Of a stretch of DNA of 38,011 nt, positions 24,663-32,951 are shown piece after piece (the stretch's first letter is position 1; every line of letters starts with the position of its first letter). Made by a program: the position numbers and the translations under genes. This stretch comes from an uncultured Clostridia bacterium (GTDB taxonomy: Bacteria; Bacillota; Clostridia; Christensenellales; UBA3700): assembly GCA_947177795.1 (NCBI GenBank), contig CAMWVR010000010.1, positions 1 to 38,011 of the forward strand, in the 5' to 3' direction. A model generated the notes under the pieces. The model did not search any database. It worked only from the letters and a program-made list of their open reading frames with translations, and was not told the DNA's origin.

Positions 24663-25550
24663 GTGAAAAAGATTATTTGTATTACCGTAGCTATCTTGTT
24701 GTTGACAACAGTCGCATTGTCGGCGATCGGATGCGGCGGCAAGGTTGATTTGCAAGCTTCGGATAAGAATCTGGGTAATTATGAAGGCAAGCAAGCAATT
24801 GAAGGAATGAGCGCATTCGATCTTGTCATGGAAGCGTACGACAACTTTTTGAAAGAGCCGAATTACACGAGAGACGAGTATTTTGCATTTTCTTCTTTTG
24901 TGGCGACTCGCAATACTCATCTTATACGCAAGATTGCCGACGGCAAGGTATACAACCAAGAAGTTATTTTTGGCACGGGATTTGATAAAGGCACTTGCGC
25001 AAAGAGATTTTATTATGACGGCAAAACGGCGAGTTATCTTAATAATACCGATGGAAACGATATAGGCTACAACAAGGGTACGGGCGAATTTGCAGTCAAG
25101 AATTGGGGAGAATTTCAACCCTTTGAAGGCGATTTGCAAAAAGAACTTTATGAGCTGAGAGACAAGATTACCACTTACGATATCTATTGCAGAGACAATA
25201 TGTCGCCTGCTCACGACGACGGCGTATATATGACAGACGGTATATATTATTGCACAATCAAGATAGATTGCAGCGAAGATAAAATGAAGACCGTTCAAAG
25301 AGCGGCTCTGGACGAGTTTTTGGATTTGCTCAGCGCAAAAGAAGAAGGATTTGAGATAGAAGATACGACGATAGACTTTGCGATTGCCAAACTCAACGGC
25401 AAGTATAAGTTTCTCATTTGGAGGCGTCACGAAAAATATTCGGGCAAACACAGCTCGGGCATCAAAGTGTCTTGCGAGCAAACTTGCATCAGTTATTATA
25501 CTTACGGCGACGCAGTCATAACGAGCGACGATCTTCTCAACTTGGCTTAA
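24663..25550 (+). CDS. Putative lipoprotein upstream of hexosaminidase
   Basis: This protein has about 295 residues. The GTG at 24663 is chosen because it follows an AGGTG site; the in-frame TTG at 24651 would overlap that site. A signal peptide ends in LSAIGC, giving a lipidated Cys at about residue 24. The mature part has no domain I know; it is acidic, with several aromatic stretches (YYDGKTASYLNN, GIYYCTIKID) typical of beta-rich surface proteins. It lies 41 bases before the GH20 gene with no terminator between, so it may be co-expressed. A sugar-binding role is possible but unproven. Confidence 0.7.
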   Translation: MKKIICITVAILLLTTVALSAIGCGGKVDLQASDKNLGNYEGKQAIEGMSAFDLVMEAYDNFLKEPNYTRDEYFAFSSFVATRNTHLIRKIADGKVYNQEVIFGTGFDKGTCAKRFYYDGKTASYLNNTDGNDIGYNKGTGEFAVKNWGEFQPFEGDLQKELYELRDKITTYDIYCRDNMSPAHDDGVYMTDGIYYCTIKIDCSEDKMKTVQRAALDEFLDLLSAKEEGFEIEDTTIDFAIAKLNGKYKFLIWRRHEKYSGKHSSGIKVSCEQTCISYYTYGDAVITSDDLLNLA

Positions 25551-25591
25551 ACAATAAGATATATCAATATAATTTTGGGGGAGTAAAATCT

Positions 25592-27163
25592 ATGGAGCAA
25601 TTAAAACTAATACCTTATCCGACGAGCGTGGAGATATTCGATGGCAACTTGGTTTGCAAAGAGATATGCTTGGCGGGAGAGCCGTGCTTTGCGCTTGACT
25701 TTTTCAAAGACTTTGCGCAAAAGAATTCTTTGACTTTGTCCGACAACGGCGTGAAGATTCAATATCTTATCGACGGCGATTTGGCTATCGACGAGGAGGG
25801 GTATTTTCTCGAAATATGCCAAGACGGCATTGATATCAAGGCAAAATGTAAGAAGGGATTGAATTATGCTTTTTGTTCGCTCGTTCATCTCTTTTCCAAT
25901 TACGACGGCGTACTGCCGTATTGCAAGATAAAAGACGAGCCGTATTTGAAATTCAGAGGTATGTTGCTCGACAACGGCAGATACTTTTTCCCTGTCGAGG
26001 AAGTACTTAAGTACGTAGATTTTTGTTTTCTCAACAAGCTCAACGTGTTGCATTGGCATTTGACGGAAGATCAAGGTTGGAGAATCGAGATTGACAAATA
26101 TCCTTTGCTCACGCAAAAGGGCAGCAAGCGTTCTCACACCAACTTCGGCATCAAGCCGCACGGCGGATTCTATACCAAAGAGCAAATCAGACAGGTCATA
26201 GCTTACGCCAACGAGCGCAACGTGGAAGTCATGCCCGAGATTGACTTGCCGGGTCATGCTCAAGCGGCGCTTGCTTGTTATCCATACCTCGGTTGTTTTG
26301 ACAGAAAGTTGCCTGTGGCAACGCATTGGGGCGTCAAGCACGATCCGCTTTGCGCAGGCAAAGAGAGCACTTACGAATGGGTATTCGACGTGTTGAGCGA
26401 AGTAATAGATCTTTTTGGCGGCAACACCAAGTATATACATATCGGCGGAGACGAAGTATTCAGGCACAGATGGACTTTGTGCGAGAATTGTCAGGCGACT
26501 ATCGCAAAATACGGACTCAAGGACGAAGAAGAACTGCAAGCGCACTTTATGCGCAGAGTCTGCGATTTCGTCGTAGAAAAAGGCTGTATTCCAATGGCGT
26601 GGAACGGCGTCAATGTCGACAAGACCGTTCATGAAAAAGTGATATGGCAATTCTGGAGCGATGAGCACGGCGGCAGCGAAAGAATGACCAAGAGCCTGGC
26701 GCATCAAAGCGGCGGATACCTTAACAGCAATTCCAAATATAATTACGTAGATTTTCCCTACGGCATGACGAGTCTCAAGAGGAGTTATGAACTAAAGCCG
26801 TTGCCAGAAGACATGCAGCGTGATAAATTGATTGGCGCAGAGCTCACTCTTTGGACGGAGTATATCCCCAACTTCAAGAAGGCTTGCAGATATCTTTTGC
26901 CGCGTACTCCTGCGCTGTCGGAGTGTATGTGGAACAACTGCGAAAAGAATTACGACGAGTTTGAAAAGAGGCTTGTGCCTACTCTTGAGTTGTTTGAAAA
27001 ACAAGGCTATAAGTCTGCGTCGTTAAAGTGGGCGAACCCGTCCAAGTTCTTGGGCAAGTGTCAGACGGCTTGGTTCAATCGCAGAGTATTGCATTGGCAG
27101 GGCTTGCACAACCTCATTGACGACGCTATCGTCACCAAAAAGTATGGCAAAAAAAGGAAGTGA
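25592..27163 (+). CDS. Beta-N-acetylhexosaminidase (GH20)
   Basis: This 523-residue enzyme releases terminal GlcNAc or GalNAc from glycans. It has the N-terminal GH20 partner domain (residues 1-115) and then the barrel, starting at KFRGMLLDNGRYFFP. HWHLTEDQGWR and EIDLPGHAQA line the pocket, and the catalytic pair is Asp287-Glu288 in IHIGGDEV. There is no signal peptide, so the enzyme is probably cytoplasmic and acts on small imported oligosaccharides. The ATG at 25592 follows a GGGGGAG site. The sugar symporter gene starts 190 bases downstream, in keeping with an uptake-and-cleave pathway for amino-sugar oligosaccharides such as chitobiose or mucin/N-glycan fragments. That pairing is inference. 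Confidence 0.93.
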   Translation: MEQLKLIPYPTSVEIFDGNLVCKEICLAGEPCFALDFFKDFAQKNSLTLSDNGVKIQYLIDGDLAIDEEGYFLEICQDGIDIKAKCKKGLNYAFCSLVHLFSNYDGVLPYCKIKDEPYLKFRGMLLDNGRYFFPVEEVLKYVDFCFLNKLNVLHWHLTEDQGWRIEIDKYPLLTQKGSKRSHTNFGIKPHGGFYTKEQIRQVIAYANERNVEVMPEIDLPGHAQAALACYPYLGCFDRKLPVATHWGVKHDPLCAGKESTYEWVFDVLSEVIDLFGGNTKYIHIGGDEVFRHRWTLCENCQATIAKYGLKDEEELQAHFMRRVCDFVVEKGCIPMAWNGVNVDKTVHEKVIWQFWSDEHGGSERMTKSLAHQSGGYLNSNSKYNYVDFPYGMTSLKRSYELKPLPEDMQRDKLIGAELTLWTEYIPNFKKACRYLLPRTPALSECMWNNCEKNYDEFEKRLVPTLELFEKQGYKSASLKWANPSKFLGKCQTAWFNRRVLHWQGLHNLIDDAIVTKKYGKKRK

Positions 27164-27175
27164 GGATCAAAGCGT

Positions 27176-27270
27176 CGTGTGCTATAATTATATTGACGGA
27201 GCTTGCCTTAAATAATTTTCATAAACTTTTAAAAAAACTAACACAAATGCGAGATAGTGTGCTATACTTA
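27176..27270 (+). promoter_or_regulatory. Tandem extended -10 promoters before the symporter
   Basis: GTGTGCTATAATTA (27177-27190) and GTGTGCTATACTTA (27257-27270) are near-identical and 80 bp apart. Each holds a TGn extended -10 box (TATAAT at 27183-27188 and TATACT at 27263-27268) and lacks a good -35. A small hairpin (TGCGCTTGAGCGCA, 27330-27343) touches the symporter's AGGAGG site. Confidence 0.5.
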
Positions 27271-27352
27271 ATAAAGATGCGCAGAATTCGTCGCGCGCAA
27301 TAAGTTTATGATAAGAAAGTGAAATATTATGCGCTTGAGCGCAGGAGGAAAT

Positions 27353-29158
27353 ATGGGAAAACAAAACATCTTCAAAAAAGTCGGTTTTGTAGTGACAGAC
27401 TTTTTCAAGCATTGGAATACTCCTCCCAAAGAGGGATATTACTTGCCAAACAAGGAATTCGTCTCTTACGCCGTAGGCGGAATGGGCGTGCAAGGATTTG
27501 GTATATTGACCCAATACTTTGCAATCAATGTGGGAGTGCATCTCTCGCTCGTCTACAACTTCGACGCGATGATAGTGCAATACACCACTTGGATTATAGC
27601 GTTGCTTACGCTTTTCCGCGCGCCTATCGTCGGTTGGATTATTGACAATACCAATACCAAGTGGGGAAAATACAGACCGTATTTGCTCTTCACGGGCGCA
27701 TTGTGCGTGCTCAGCTATTGGCTGTTGGCATTTATCCCCGATTGGTTCATGCCCGACAACGCCTTAGAGCACACTGCCAAAACGCAGTGGCTGGTAGTCG
27801 GTTCTTATCAGTTGATATTATTTATAGCCACTACGGTCTTTAGTTTCTTCTCATTCGGCAGAACGGGACTTGCGCAGGTTATCACGCCAAATACAAACGA
27901 GCGTACCAAGTTATATTCGGTCGGCGGCGTCATCGACTCGCTCGGACCATCTATAGTACAGATGTTTTTCCCGCTTATTGCAGGCGGAATTTACGGACAA
28001 TCGGGTTCGGTATACGGCGACGAGTTCGGACAGATGACGTCCGATCAGATCCGCAACATGGGCTTGAGACTTACTTACGGTATGGACAATATCAATACAT
28101 ATAAAGTCGTCTTCCCGATCGTCGGTCTTATCTGCGTTGCGCTTTCGCTCGTAATGTTTTTCGGAACTAAAGAGAGAATCATACAAGAGAAGAAAGTTAA
28201 AGAAAAAATCGGATTCTTGACAGGTATCAGAAAGAGTATGAAGAACAGGTATTTCTGGATATTCAATATATCCAATATACTTGCGTTTGGAAGACTTTTG
28301 ATATTCTCTGCGACCAACTACGTCTGTCTATATATTCTCGGCGGACAGTTGGGTACGGCAATGAGAGGTATAATGCCGACGCTTGCATCGGTAGGTTTTG
28401 TGCCCGGAATGTTATTCTCGCCTATTATTCAAAAGAAACTCGGCAAAAAGAATATGACCTTGTTGTCATTTGCCGGATCGACGATAATATCTGCGTTGCT
28501 GTTGATTTTGTTTAAGTTCGCATATCATTCTTCCGTAACGGCTTGGATATATTTCGTCGGAGTATTCCTCCACAATATATTTGCCGCGCTGTGGACGGTT
28601 ACGTCGCCTGCTATGACGGCAGACTATTGCGAATACCAGCAATGGAAGACGGGCGAGAGACTCGACGGATATATGTCACAGTTTTCATCTGTAATCACGA
28701 CGGTGTGCGGAATGTTGTCGAGTTGGTTGACCACCACGCTTTTGATCAAATTCGCAGGCGCTGCATCGGCAGAAGATTACGGCGAAGAAGGCGTAATGCA
28801 AAGCGTATTGATCATATGGGGCATACTCAGTATCGTTTGCGGCGTGCTTGCAATACTTCCATTCCTTTTCTGGAATTTGACGGAAAAGAAACAGCTTGAA
28901 ATGGCAAAGGACATCAAGATAAGAGGATACAAAGAACAATTAGAATCCAACACGTTGGCTCAAGAGAATGTCATTGAGGCAGTAGGTCTTGGCGTATTGA
29001 CGGCAGAGCAAGCGTTGGAAATGGGCTTCTCATTGGAAGAGAATGCTGAGGATAAAAACGCTGTTTTGGAAACGACCGAGCAAGAACAGCTTACAGTCGA
29101 CGAAGTGACGACTGACGAAGTCGCAGAAAAGTCTGACGAAGAAAATAAGTCGGAATAA
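27353..29158 (+). CDS. GPH-family (MFS) sugar:cation symporter
   Basis: This protein has about 601 residues and 12 predicted membrane helices. It belongs to the glycoside-pentoside-hexuronide group (MelB-like) that brings in sugars with Na+ or H+. The signature between helices 2 and 3 is clear: GWIIDNTNTKWGKYRPYLL. A central loop with many Lys residues (KERIIQEKKVKEKIG) separates the two halves. The C-terminal 90 residues are a long acidic, soluble extension (rich in Glu, Asp, Val and Thr) that could be regulatory. The ATG at 27353 follows a strong AGGAGG. It is probably the importer for the substrate of the GH20 enzyme upstream, or of the arabinosidase. A strong terminator ends the unit. Confidence 0.9.
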   Translation: MGKQNIFKKVGFVVTDFFKHWNTPPKEGYYLPNKEFVSYAVGGMGVQGFGILTQYFAINVGVHLSLVYNFDAMIVQYTTWIIALLTLFRAPIVGWIIDNTNTKWGKYRPYLLFTGALCVLSYWLLAFIPDWFMPDNALEHTAKTQWLVVGSYQLILFIATTVFSFFSFGRTGLAQVITPNTNERTKLYSVGGVIDSLGPSIVQMFFPLIAGGIYGQSGSVYGDEFGQMTSDQIRNMGLRLTYGMDNINTYKVVFPIVGLICVALSLVMFFGTKERIIQEKKVKEKIGFLTGIRKSMKNRYFWIFNISNILAFGRLLIFSATNYVCLYILGGQLGTAMRGIMPTLASVGFVPGMLFSPIIQKKLGKKNMTLLSFAGSTIISALLLILFKFAYHSSVTAWIYFVGVFLHNIFAALWTVTSPAMTADYCEYQQWKTGERLDGYMSQFSSVITTVCGMLSSWLTTTLLIKFAGAASAEDYGEEGVMQSVLIIWGILSIVCGVLAILPFLFWNLTEKKQLEMAKDIKIRGYKEQLESNTLAQENVIEAVGLGVLTAEQALEMGFSLEENAEDKNAVLETTEQEQLTVDEVTTDEVAEKSDEENKSE

Positions 29159-29170
29159 AGAAAAATAATC

Positions 29171-29207
29171 AAATTGGGACGGAGTTTTCTCCGTCCCAAT
29201 TTTTTTA
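29171..29207 (+). terminator. Rho-independent terminator
   Basis: A 14-bp perfect stem (29171-29184 with 29189-29202, core TTGGGACGGAG/CTCCGTCCCAA) with a TTTT loop is followed by a T run. It is one of the strongest hairpins in the window. Confidence 0.95.
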
Positions 29208-29238
29208 TATATTGCAGTGTAATTTTCTGACGATAGTG

Positions 29239-29287
29239 TTGACATATAATATAACACATGTTATACTCTAAATAACAGGTGTTATTT
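29239..29287 (+). promoter_or_regulatory. Promoter with two tandem TetR-type operators
   Basis: TTGACA (29239-29244) and TATACT (29262-29267) are 17 bp apart. Operator 1 (29250-29265) reads TATAACA-CA-TGTTATA and covers the -10. Operator 2 (29270-29287) reads AAATAACA-GG-TGTTATTT. Both share ATAACA-nn-TGTTAT, and their centres are 21 bp apart, two helical turns. This should let the downstream TetR-family protein repress its own operon. Confidence 0.8.
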
Positions 29288-29307
29288 TTATTTTGGAGAC
29301 GTATATA

Positions 29308-29859
29308 TTGAATAAGAAAATTACAAAGGACGATATATTGAATTGCGCCGTAGAACTTATAAGACAAGATATTGAGGTGAGCGCAAGAAATATTGCAAAG
29401 CGGCTGGGTTGCTCGACTCAACCGATATACTCGATGTTTAAGAATATGGCGGAATTGGAAGGAGAATTAAATTTGTGTATTCTACAAATTCACAAGACTT
29501 ACATAGCGCAATACTCCGATAAAAACGGTATTTCCGGCTATAAGGCTTTTGGAATGGGCTTTGTGAAATTTGCTAAGATGGAAAAACAACTTTTTTCTCG
29601 ACTTTATATCCAAAGACCGTTTGATATAAAATGGCTTGAAGAAGACGCGTATTTCATCGAAGTAATCAAGACTATTCAAGAAGAATATGGCGTCTCGCAC
29701 CGGCAGGCATTGCAATTCCATTTAGATATGGCTATTTACTCTTACGGTTTGGCGGTTATGCAACACGCAGACAGCGGTATGTCTGACGAAGAGATTTCAC
29801 AAAGACTGACGGCTCAGTTTAGAGCGCTTTATAAATTGTATTTTGACGACAAGGAGTGA
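29308..29859 (+). CDS. TetR-family transcriptional regulator
   Basis: This protein has about 183 residues and an N-terminal helix-turn-helix (residues about 5-45, ITKDDILNCAVELIRQDIEVSARNIAKRLGCSTQPIYSMFKN), a normal TetR DNA-binding head. The ligand-binding body behind it is less conserved. TTG 29308 is taken as the start because it lies 9 bases after TGGAG; the in-frame TTG at 29293 overlaps that site. It begins a three-gene unit with an ABC exporter, so its ligand is probably a compound that the exporter removes. The two operators in front of it support self-control. Confidence 0.88.
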   Translation: MNKKITKDDILNCAVELIRQDIEVSARNIAKRLGCSTQPIYSMFKNMAELEGELNLCILQIHKTYIAQYSDKNGISGYKAFGMGFVKFAKMEKQLFSRLYIQRPFDIKWLEEDAYFIEVIKTIQEEYGVSHRQALQFHLDMAIYSYGLAVMQHADSGMSDEEISQRLTAQFRALYKLYFDDKE

Positions 29860-29860
29860 T

Positions 29861-30781
29861 ATGAAAAATATAATAGAAATCAAAGACTTAAAGAAACATT
29901 TTAAAGAAGTCAAGGCAGTAGACGGCATATCCTTTTGCGTAAAAGAGGGCGAGTTGTTTGCCTTTTTGGGACTTAACGGCGCAGGCAAAAGCACGACGAT
30001 AAACATCGTATGCAACCTACTTGAGAAAGACAGCGGAGAAGTGTATATCGACGGATTGTCCATTGACGGTAATATGCAGAAGATAAAGCCGATACTCGGA
30101 GTAGTCTTTCAAGAAAACTCTTTGGACGTCAAGTTGTCCGTATACGACAATTTAAAGTTTAGAGCGGGGCTTTACGGACTCAATGGCAAGGACTTCAAAG
30201 ACAGACTCAACTATCTTGCTGACAGATTGCAGTTTGCCGATCTTTTGAAAAGACCGTTTGGCAAACTGTCGGGCGGACAGCAACGCAGAATTGACGTTGC
30301 AAGAGCGTTGATACATTCGCCAAAGATTTTGATTTTGGACGAACCTACGACAGGACTTGATCCCAATACTAGAATTACCGTATGGGAATTTCTCAATGAA
30401 TTGAGGTCGAGTATGGGCTTGACGGTGCTTCTTACGACGCATTATATGGAAGAGGCGAGCGATGCCGATTACGTAGTAATAATCGACAGCGGAAAAATCG
30501 TAGCCAGTGATACGCCTAATAATCTCAAAAATCAATACGCTTATGACTTTATCAAAATTTACGACTTTTCTCAAGAGTTGAAAGAGCGTTTTGCAAACGA
30601 CGGCGTCGTATTCAAAGAAGAGAGCGGGCATTTGCTTATTGAAGTAAAAGAGATATCCAAGGCAAAGGAGATTTTGACGACTTACGCCGAGTATATCGAC
30701 GATTTTGAAGTGATAAAGGGCAAGATGGACAACGTCTTCCTCAACGTCACGGGCAAGCAGTTGAAGGAGGAGATGAAATGA
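29861..30781 (+). CDS. ABC transporter ATP-binding protein (drug-exporter type)
   Basis: This 306-residue ATPase powers the ABC-2 permease encoded next. Walker A is GLNGAGKST, the signature is LSGGQQRRIDVARAL, Walker B is ILILDEPTTGLD, and the H-loop is TTHYMEEA. A C-terminal extension of about 80 residues, common in DrrA-like multidrug ATPases, follows. ATG 29861 has an AAGGAG site and starts one base after the TetR stop. The gene ends with an ATGA overlap with the permease. Together they form a complete single-operon exporter. Confidence 0.95.
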   Translation: MKNIIEIKDLKKHFKEVKAVDGISFCVKEGELFAFLGLNGAGKSTTINIVCNLLEKDSGEVYIDGLSIDGNMQKIKPILGVVFQENSLDVKLSVYDNLKFRAGLYGLNGKDFKDRLNYLADRLQFADLLKRPFGKLSGGQQRRIDVARALIHSPKILILDEPTTGLDPNTRITVWEFLNELRSSMGLTVLLTTHYMEEASDADYVVIIDSGKIVASDTPNNLKNQYAYDFIKIYDFSQELKERFANDGVVFKEESGHLLIEVKEISKAKEILTTYAEYIDDFEVIKGKMDNVFLNVTGKQLKEEMK

Positions 30782-31710
30782 AAGATAGATTGAGTAGATT
30801 CGGATATATGTTGGGGCGTAATATAAAAGTGTATTTTAAAGACAGATTGACCTTTGTATTTTCGCTTATGACGCCGCTGACACTGGTAGTTTTGTTTTTA
30901 CTGTTTCTGCGCGGAGTATATGAAGACTCGCTTGTCAATTCGCTTCCCGAAGGGTTTGAGTTGAGCAAAAAAGTCATCAACGCATTTACGGGTAGTTGGC
31001 TTTTTTCTTCAATTATGACGACTTCGTGCATTACTATTGCTTTTTGTTCCAATATGCGTGTTGACGACAAACTCAAAAAGACGTTGCGCGGCTTTGAGAT
31101 TGCTCCGATAAGCAAGTTTTCTTTGAGTTTGAGCTACACGATATCTAATTTTATCACGACTTTGCTTATATGTACTATCGTACTAGTCATCAGTATGATA
31201 TATTTGGCAATAGTCGGATGGTATTTGACTTTCGTTGACGTTTTGATTATCGTCGTAGATATGCTTTTGACCGTCATTATGGGATCTTTGATTATATCAA
31301 TCGTTGGCGTATTTATCAATTCGCAAGGCGCGTTGAGCGGAATCTGCACTTTGGTGTCGTCGATGTACGGTTTCTTATGCGGAGCGTATATGCCCATATC
31401 TTCGATGGGCAAGGGAATACAAAACTTCGTGGGATTTATTCCCGGCACCTATTCTACGGTGATATTCCGTCAGGCGTATATGAACGGTATACTAGACGAA
31501 ATCGGCAAGGACGTTCCTGCTCAAGCAGTTGATGCGATTCGCAAAGGCTTTGACTGCGAGTATTATTTCTTTGACCACAAAGTCGCGCCTTGGGTAATGT
31601 ACGTCGTGGTAATCGTCACTATAGCCGTATTGCTTGCGATATATTTGGCGCTAAATTTGCGTGTAAAAAGCAAAGCCGCCGACAATAAAAATGTGGGTTC
31701 AAAAATTTAA
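30778..31710 (+). CDS. ABC-2 type transporter permease
   Basis: This 310-residue membrane protein has six predicted helices (near residues 21-43, 73-90, 115-140, 146-180, 190-235 and 265-295). It carries the ABC-2 arrangement, with a large loop after helix 1 and the conserved GAYMPISSMGKGIQNFVGFIPGTYST segment. With the ATPase encoded before it (four-base overlap) it should form a homodimeric exporter. Substrates of such systems include antibiotics, lipids and peptides; the TetR control suggests an inducible export of a toxic compound. Confidence 0.92.
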   Translation: MKDRLSRFGYMLGRNIKVYFKDRLTFVFSLMTPLTLVVLFLLFLRGVYEDSLVNSLPEGFELSKKVINAFTGSWLFSSIMTTSCITIAFCSNMRVDDKLKKTLRGFEIAPISKFSLSLSYTISNFITTLLICTIVLVISMIYLAIVGWYLTFVDVLIIVVDMLLTVIMGSLIISIVGVFINSQGALSGICTLVSSMYGFLCGAYMPISSMGKGIQNFVGFIPGTYSTVIFRQAYMNGILDEIGKDVPAQAVDAIRKGFDCEYYFFDHKVAPWVMYVVVIVTIAVLLAIYLALNLRVKSKAADNKNVGSKI

Positions 31711-31722
31711 TCGCAAAAATAT

Positions 31723-31751
31723 TTGACACAGTCAGCATATTCATTTATAAT
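31723..31751 (+). promoter_or_regulatory. Consensus promoter of tRNA-Thr
   Basis: TTGACA at 31723-31728 and TATAAT at 31746-31751 are exactly 17 bp apart, giving a leader of about 80 bases before the tRNA. Confidence 0.88.
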
Positions 31752-31780
31752 AACTAAGACAGCGTTGAATGTTGACGATT

Positions 31781-31810
31781 GCAGTCGGGAGCGCACGTCC
31801 TTCAAGGACG
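31781..31810 (+). other. tRNA-like relic (D arm and anticodon arm) in the pre-tRNA leader
   Basis: Positions 31781-31810 align with 31848-31881 of the tRNA downstream. GCACGTCCTT and AAGGACG are identical, the D-arm part is similar, and the anticodon loop is shorter. The hairpin CGTCC-TTCAA-GGACG (31796-31810) has the same stem as the real anticodon arm. No matching T arm or acceptor stem follows, so it is not a working tRNA. Confidence 0.55.
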
Positions 31811-31838
31811 CTTGTATTAGTAAATAAGTTCAGAGTAT

Positions 31839-31914
<76 letters not shown>

Positions 31915-31920
31915 ATATAA

Positions 31921-31951
31921 GTCCCCTCAAAAGAATTGAGGGGACGTTTTT
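31921..31951 (+). terminator. Terminator of the tRNA transcript
   Basis: A 10-bp perfect stem (GTCCCCTCAA at 31921-31930, TTGAGGGGAC at 31936-31945) is followed by GTTTTTA. Confidence 0.92.
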
Positions 31952-32005
31952 AGTTATTCGATTGCCGTTATCGGCAAAAATCATACTTTTAATTCAAGAA
32001 GAGTG

Positions 32006-32034
32006 TTGCAATTTTGCCGATAATGTGCAATAAT
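32006..32034 (+). promoter_or_regulatory. Likely promoter of the Fic/msrA operon
   Basis: TTGCAA at 32006-32011 and AATAAT at 32029-32034 are 17 bp apart; transcription would start near 32041, just before the ribosome site. Confidence 0.5.
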
Positions 32035-32052
32035 ATTATCGAGGTAAGTGTT

Positions 32053-32943
32053 ATGAAATTTATATCGGTCAGTCAAATAGCGAAGAAGTGGAATTTGTCC
32101 GAGCGCAGCGTAAGGAATTATTGCGCTATGGGGAAAGTGGAGGGCGCTTATCTCGTGGGCAAGACGTGGAATATTCCCGAGGATGCCCAAAAGCCGAATA
32201 GAGTAAACAAACGCATTGAAATGCCGACTACGTTGCTGGATATACTTATGGCAGAAAAAAAAGCAAAATTATCAGGCGGTATCTATCACAAAATACAGAT
32301 TGAGTTGACCTATAATTCTAATCACATAGAGGGCAGTAGGCTTACGCACGACCAGACACGATATATTTTCGAAACCAATACTATCGGAGTTGAAAAAGGT
32401 TTTGTTAAAGTTGACGATATTGTTGAGACTGCTAATCATTTTAAATGTATAGACTTGATTTTGGACAATGCGAAGCGACCGATTACCGAGGCTTTTATCA
32501 AAGAGTTGCACCGCGCTTTAAAAAACGGTACGACAGACTCGCGAAGAGATTGGTTTGCGGTGGGTAATTACAAAAAATTGCCAAATACAGTTGGGGATAA
32601 GGTCACGACACTGCCCGAAAACGTCGCAAAAGCAATGAAAGAATTGCTTTTGGAGTACAACGCAGAGAGAGAAAAGTCCTTTGACGATCTTTTGGATTTT
32701 CACTATAGGTTTGAGAATATTCATCCTTTTCAAGACGGCAATGGCAGAATTGGCAGACTTTTGTTGTTTAAGGAATGTCTTAGATACGATATAACGCCGT
32801 TTATCATCGACGAAGAATTAAAGACGTTTTATTATCGAGGACTCAACGAGTGGAATAGCGAAAGAGGTTATTTGAGAGAAACTTGTCTTGCGGCTCAAGA
32901 TAAGTTTAAAAAATATTTGGATTATTTTAAAATCAAGTATTAG
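32053..32943 (+). CDS. HTH-Fic family protein (predicted AMP transferase, self-inhibited class II)
   Basis: This 296-residue protein joins a short DNA-binding head to a Fic domain. Residues 1-50 (FISVSQIAKKWNLSERSVRNYCAMGKVEGAYLVGKTWNIP) match an excisionase/MerR-like helix-turn-helix. The Fic active site is complete: HPFQDGNGRIGR at 224-235, with catalytic His224. Fic enzymes usually move AMP from ATP to a protein hydroxyl. The inhibitory motif SxxxE(G/N) is present in front of the Fic core as SNHIEG (residues 89-94), so this is a class II, normally inhibited form. The ATG at 32053 follows GAGGTAAG. The gene lies 8 bases before msrA, so the two share a transcript. The target protein is unknown. 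Confidence 0.9.
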   Translation: MKFISVSQIAKKWNLSERSVRNYCAMGKVEGAYLVGKTWNIPEDAQKPNRVNKRIEMPTTLLDILMAEKKAKLSGGIYHKIQIELTYNSNHIEGSRLTHDQTRYIFETNTIGVEKGFVKVDDIVETANHFKCIDLILDNAKRPITEAFIKELHRALKNGTTDSRRDWFAVGNYKKLPNTVGDKVTTLPENVAKAMKELLLEYNAEREKSFDDLLDFHYRFENIHPFQDGNGRIGRLLLFKECLRYDITPFIIDEELKTFYYRGLNEWNSERGYLRETCLAAQDKFKKYLDYFKIKY

Positions 32944-32951
32944 GAGAGATA

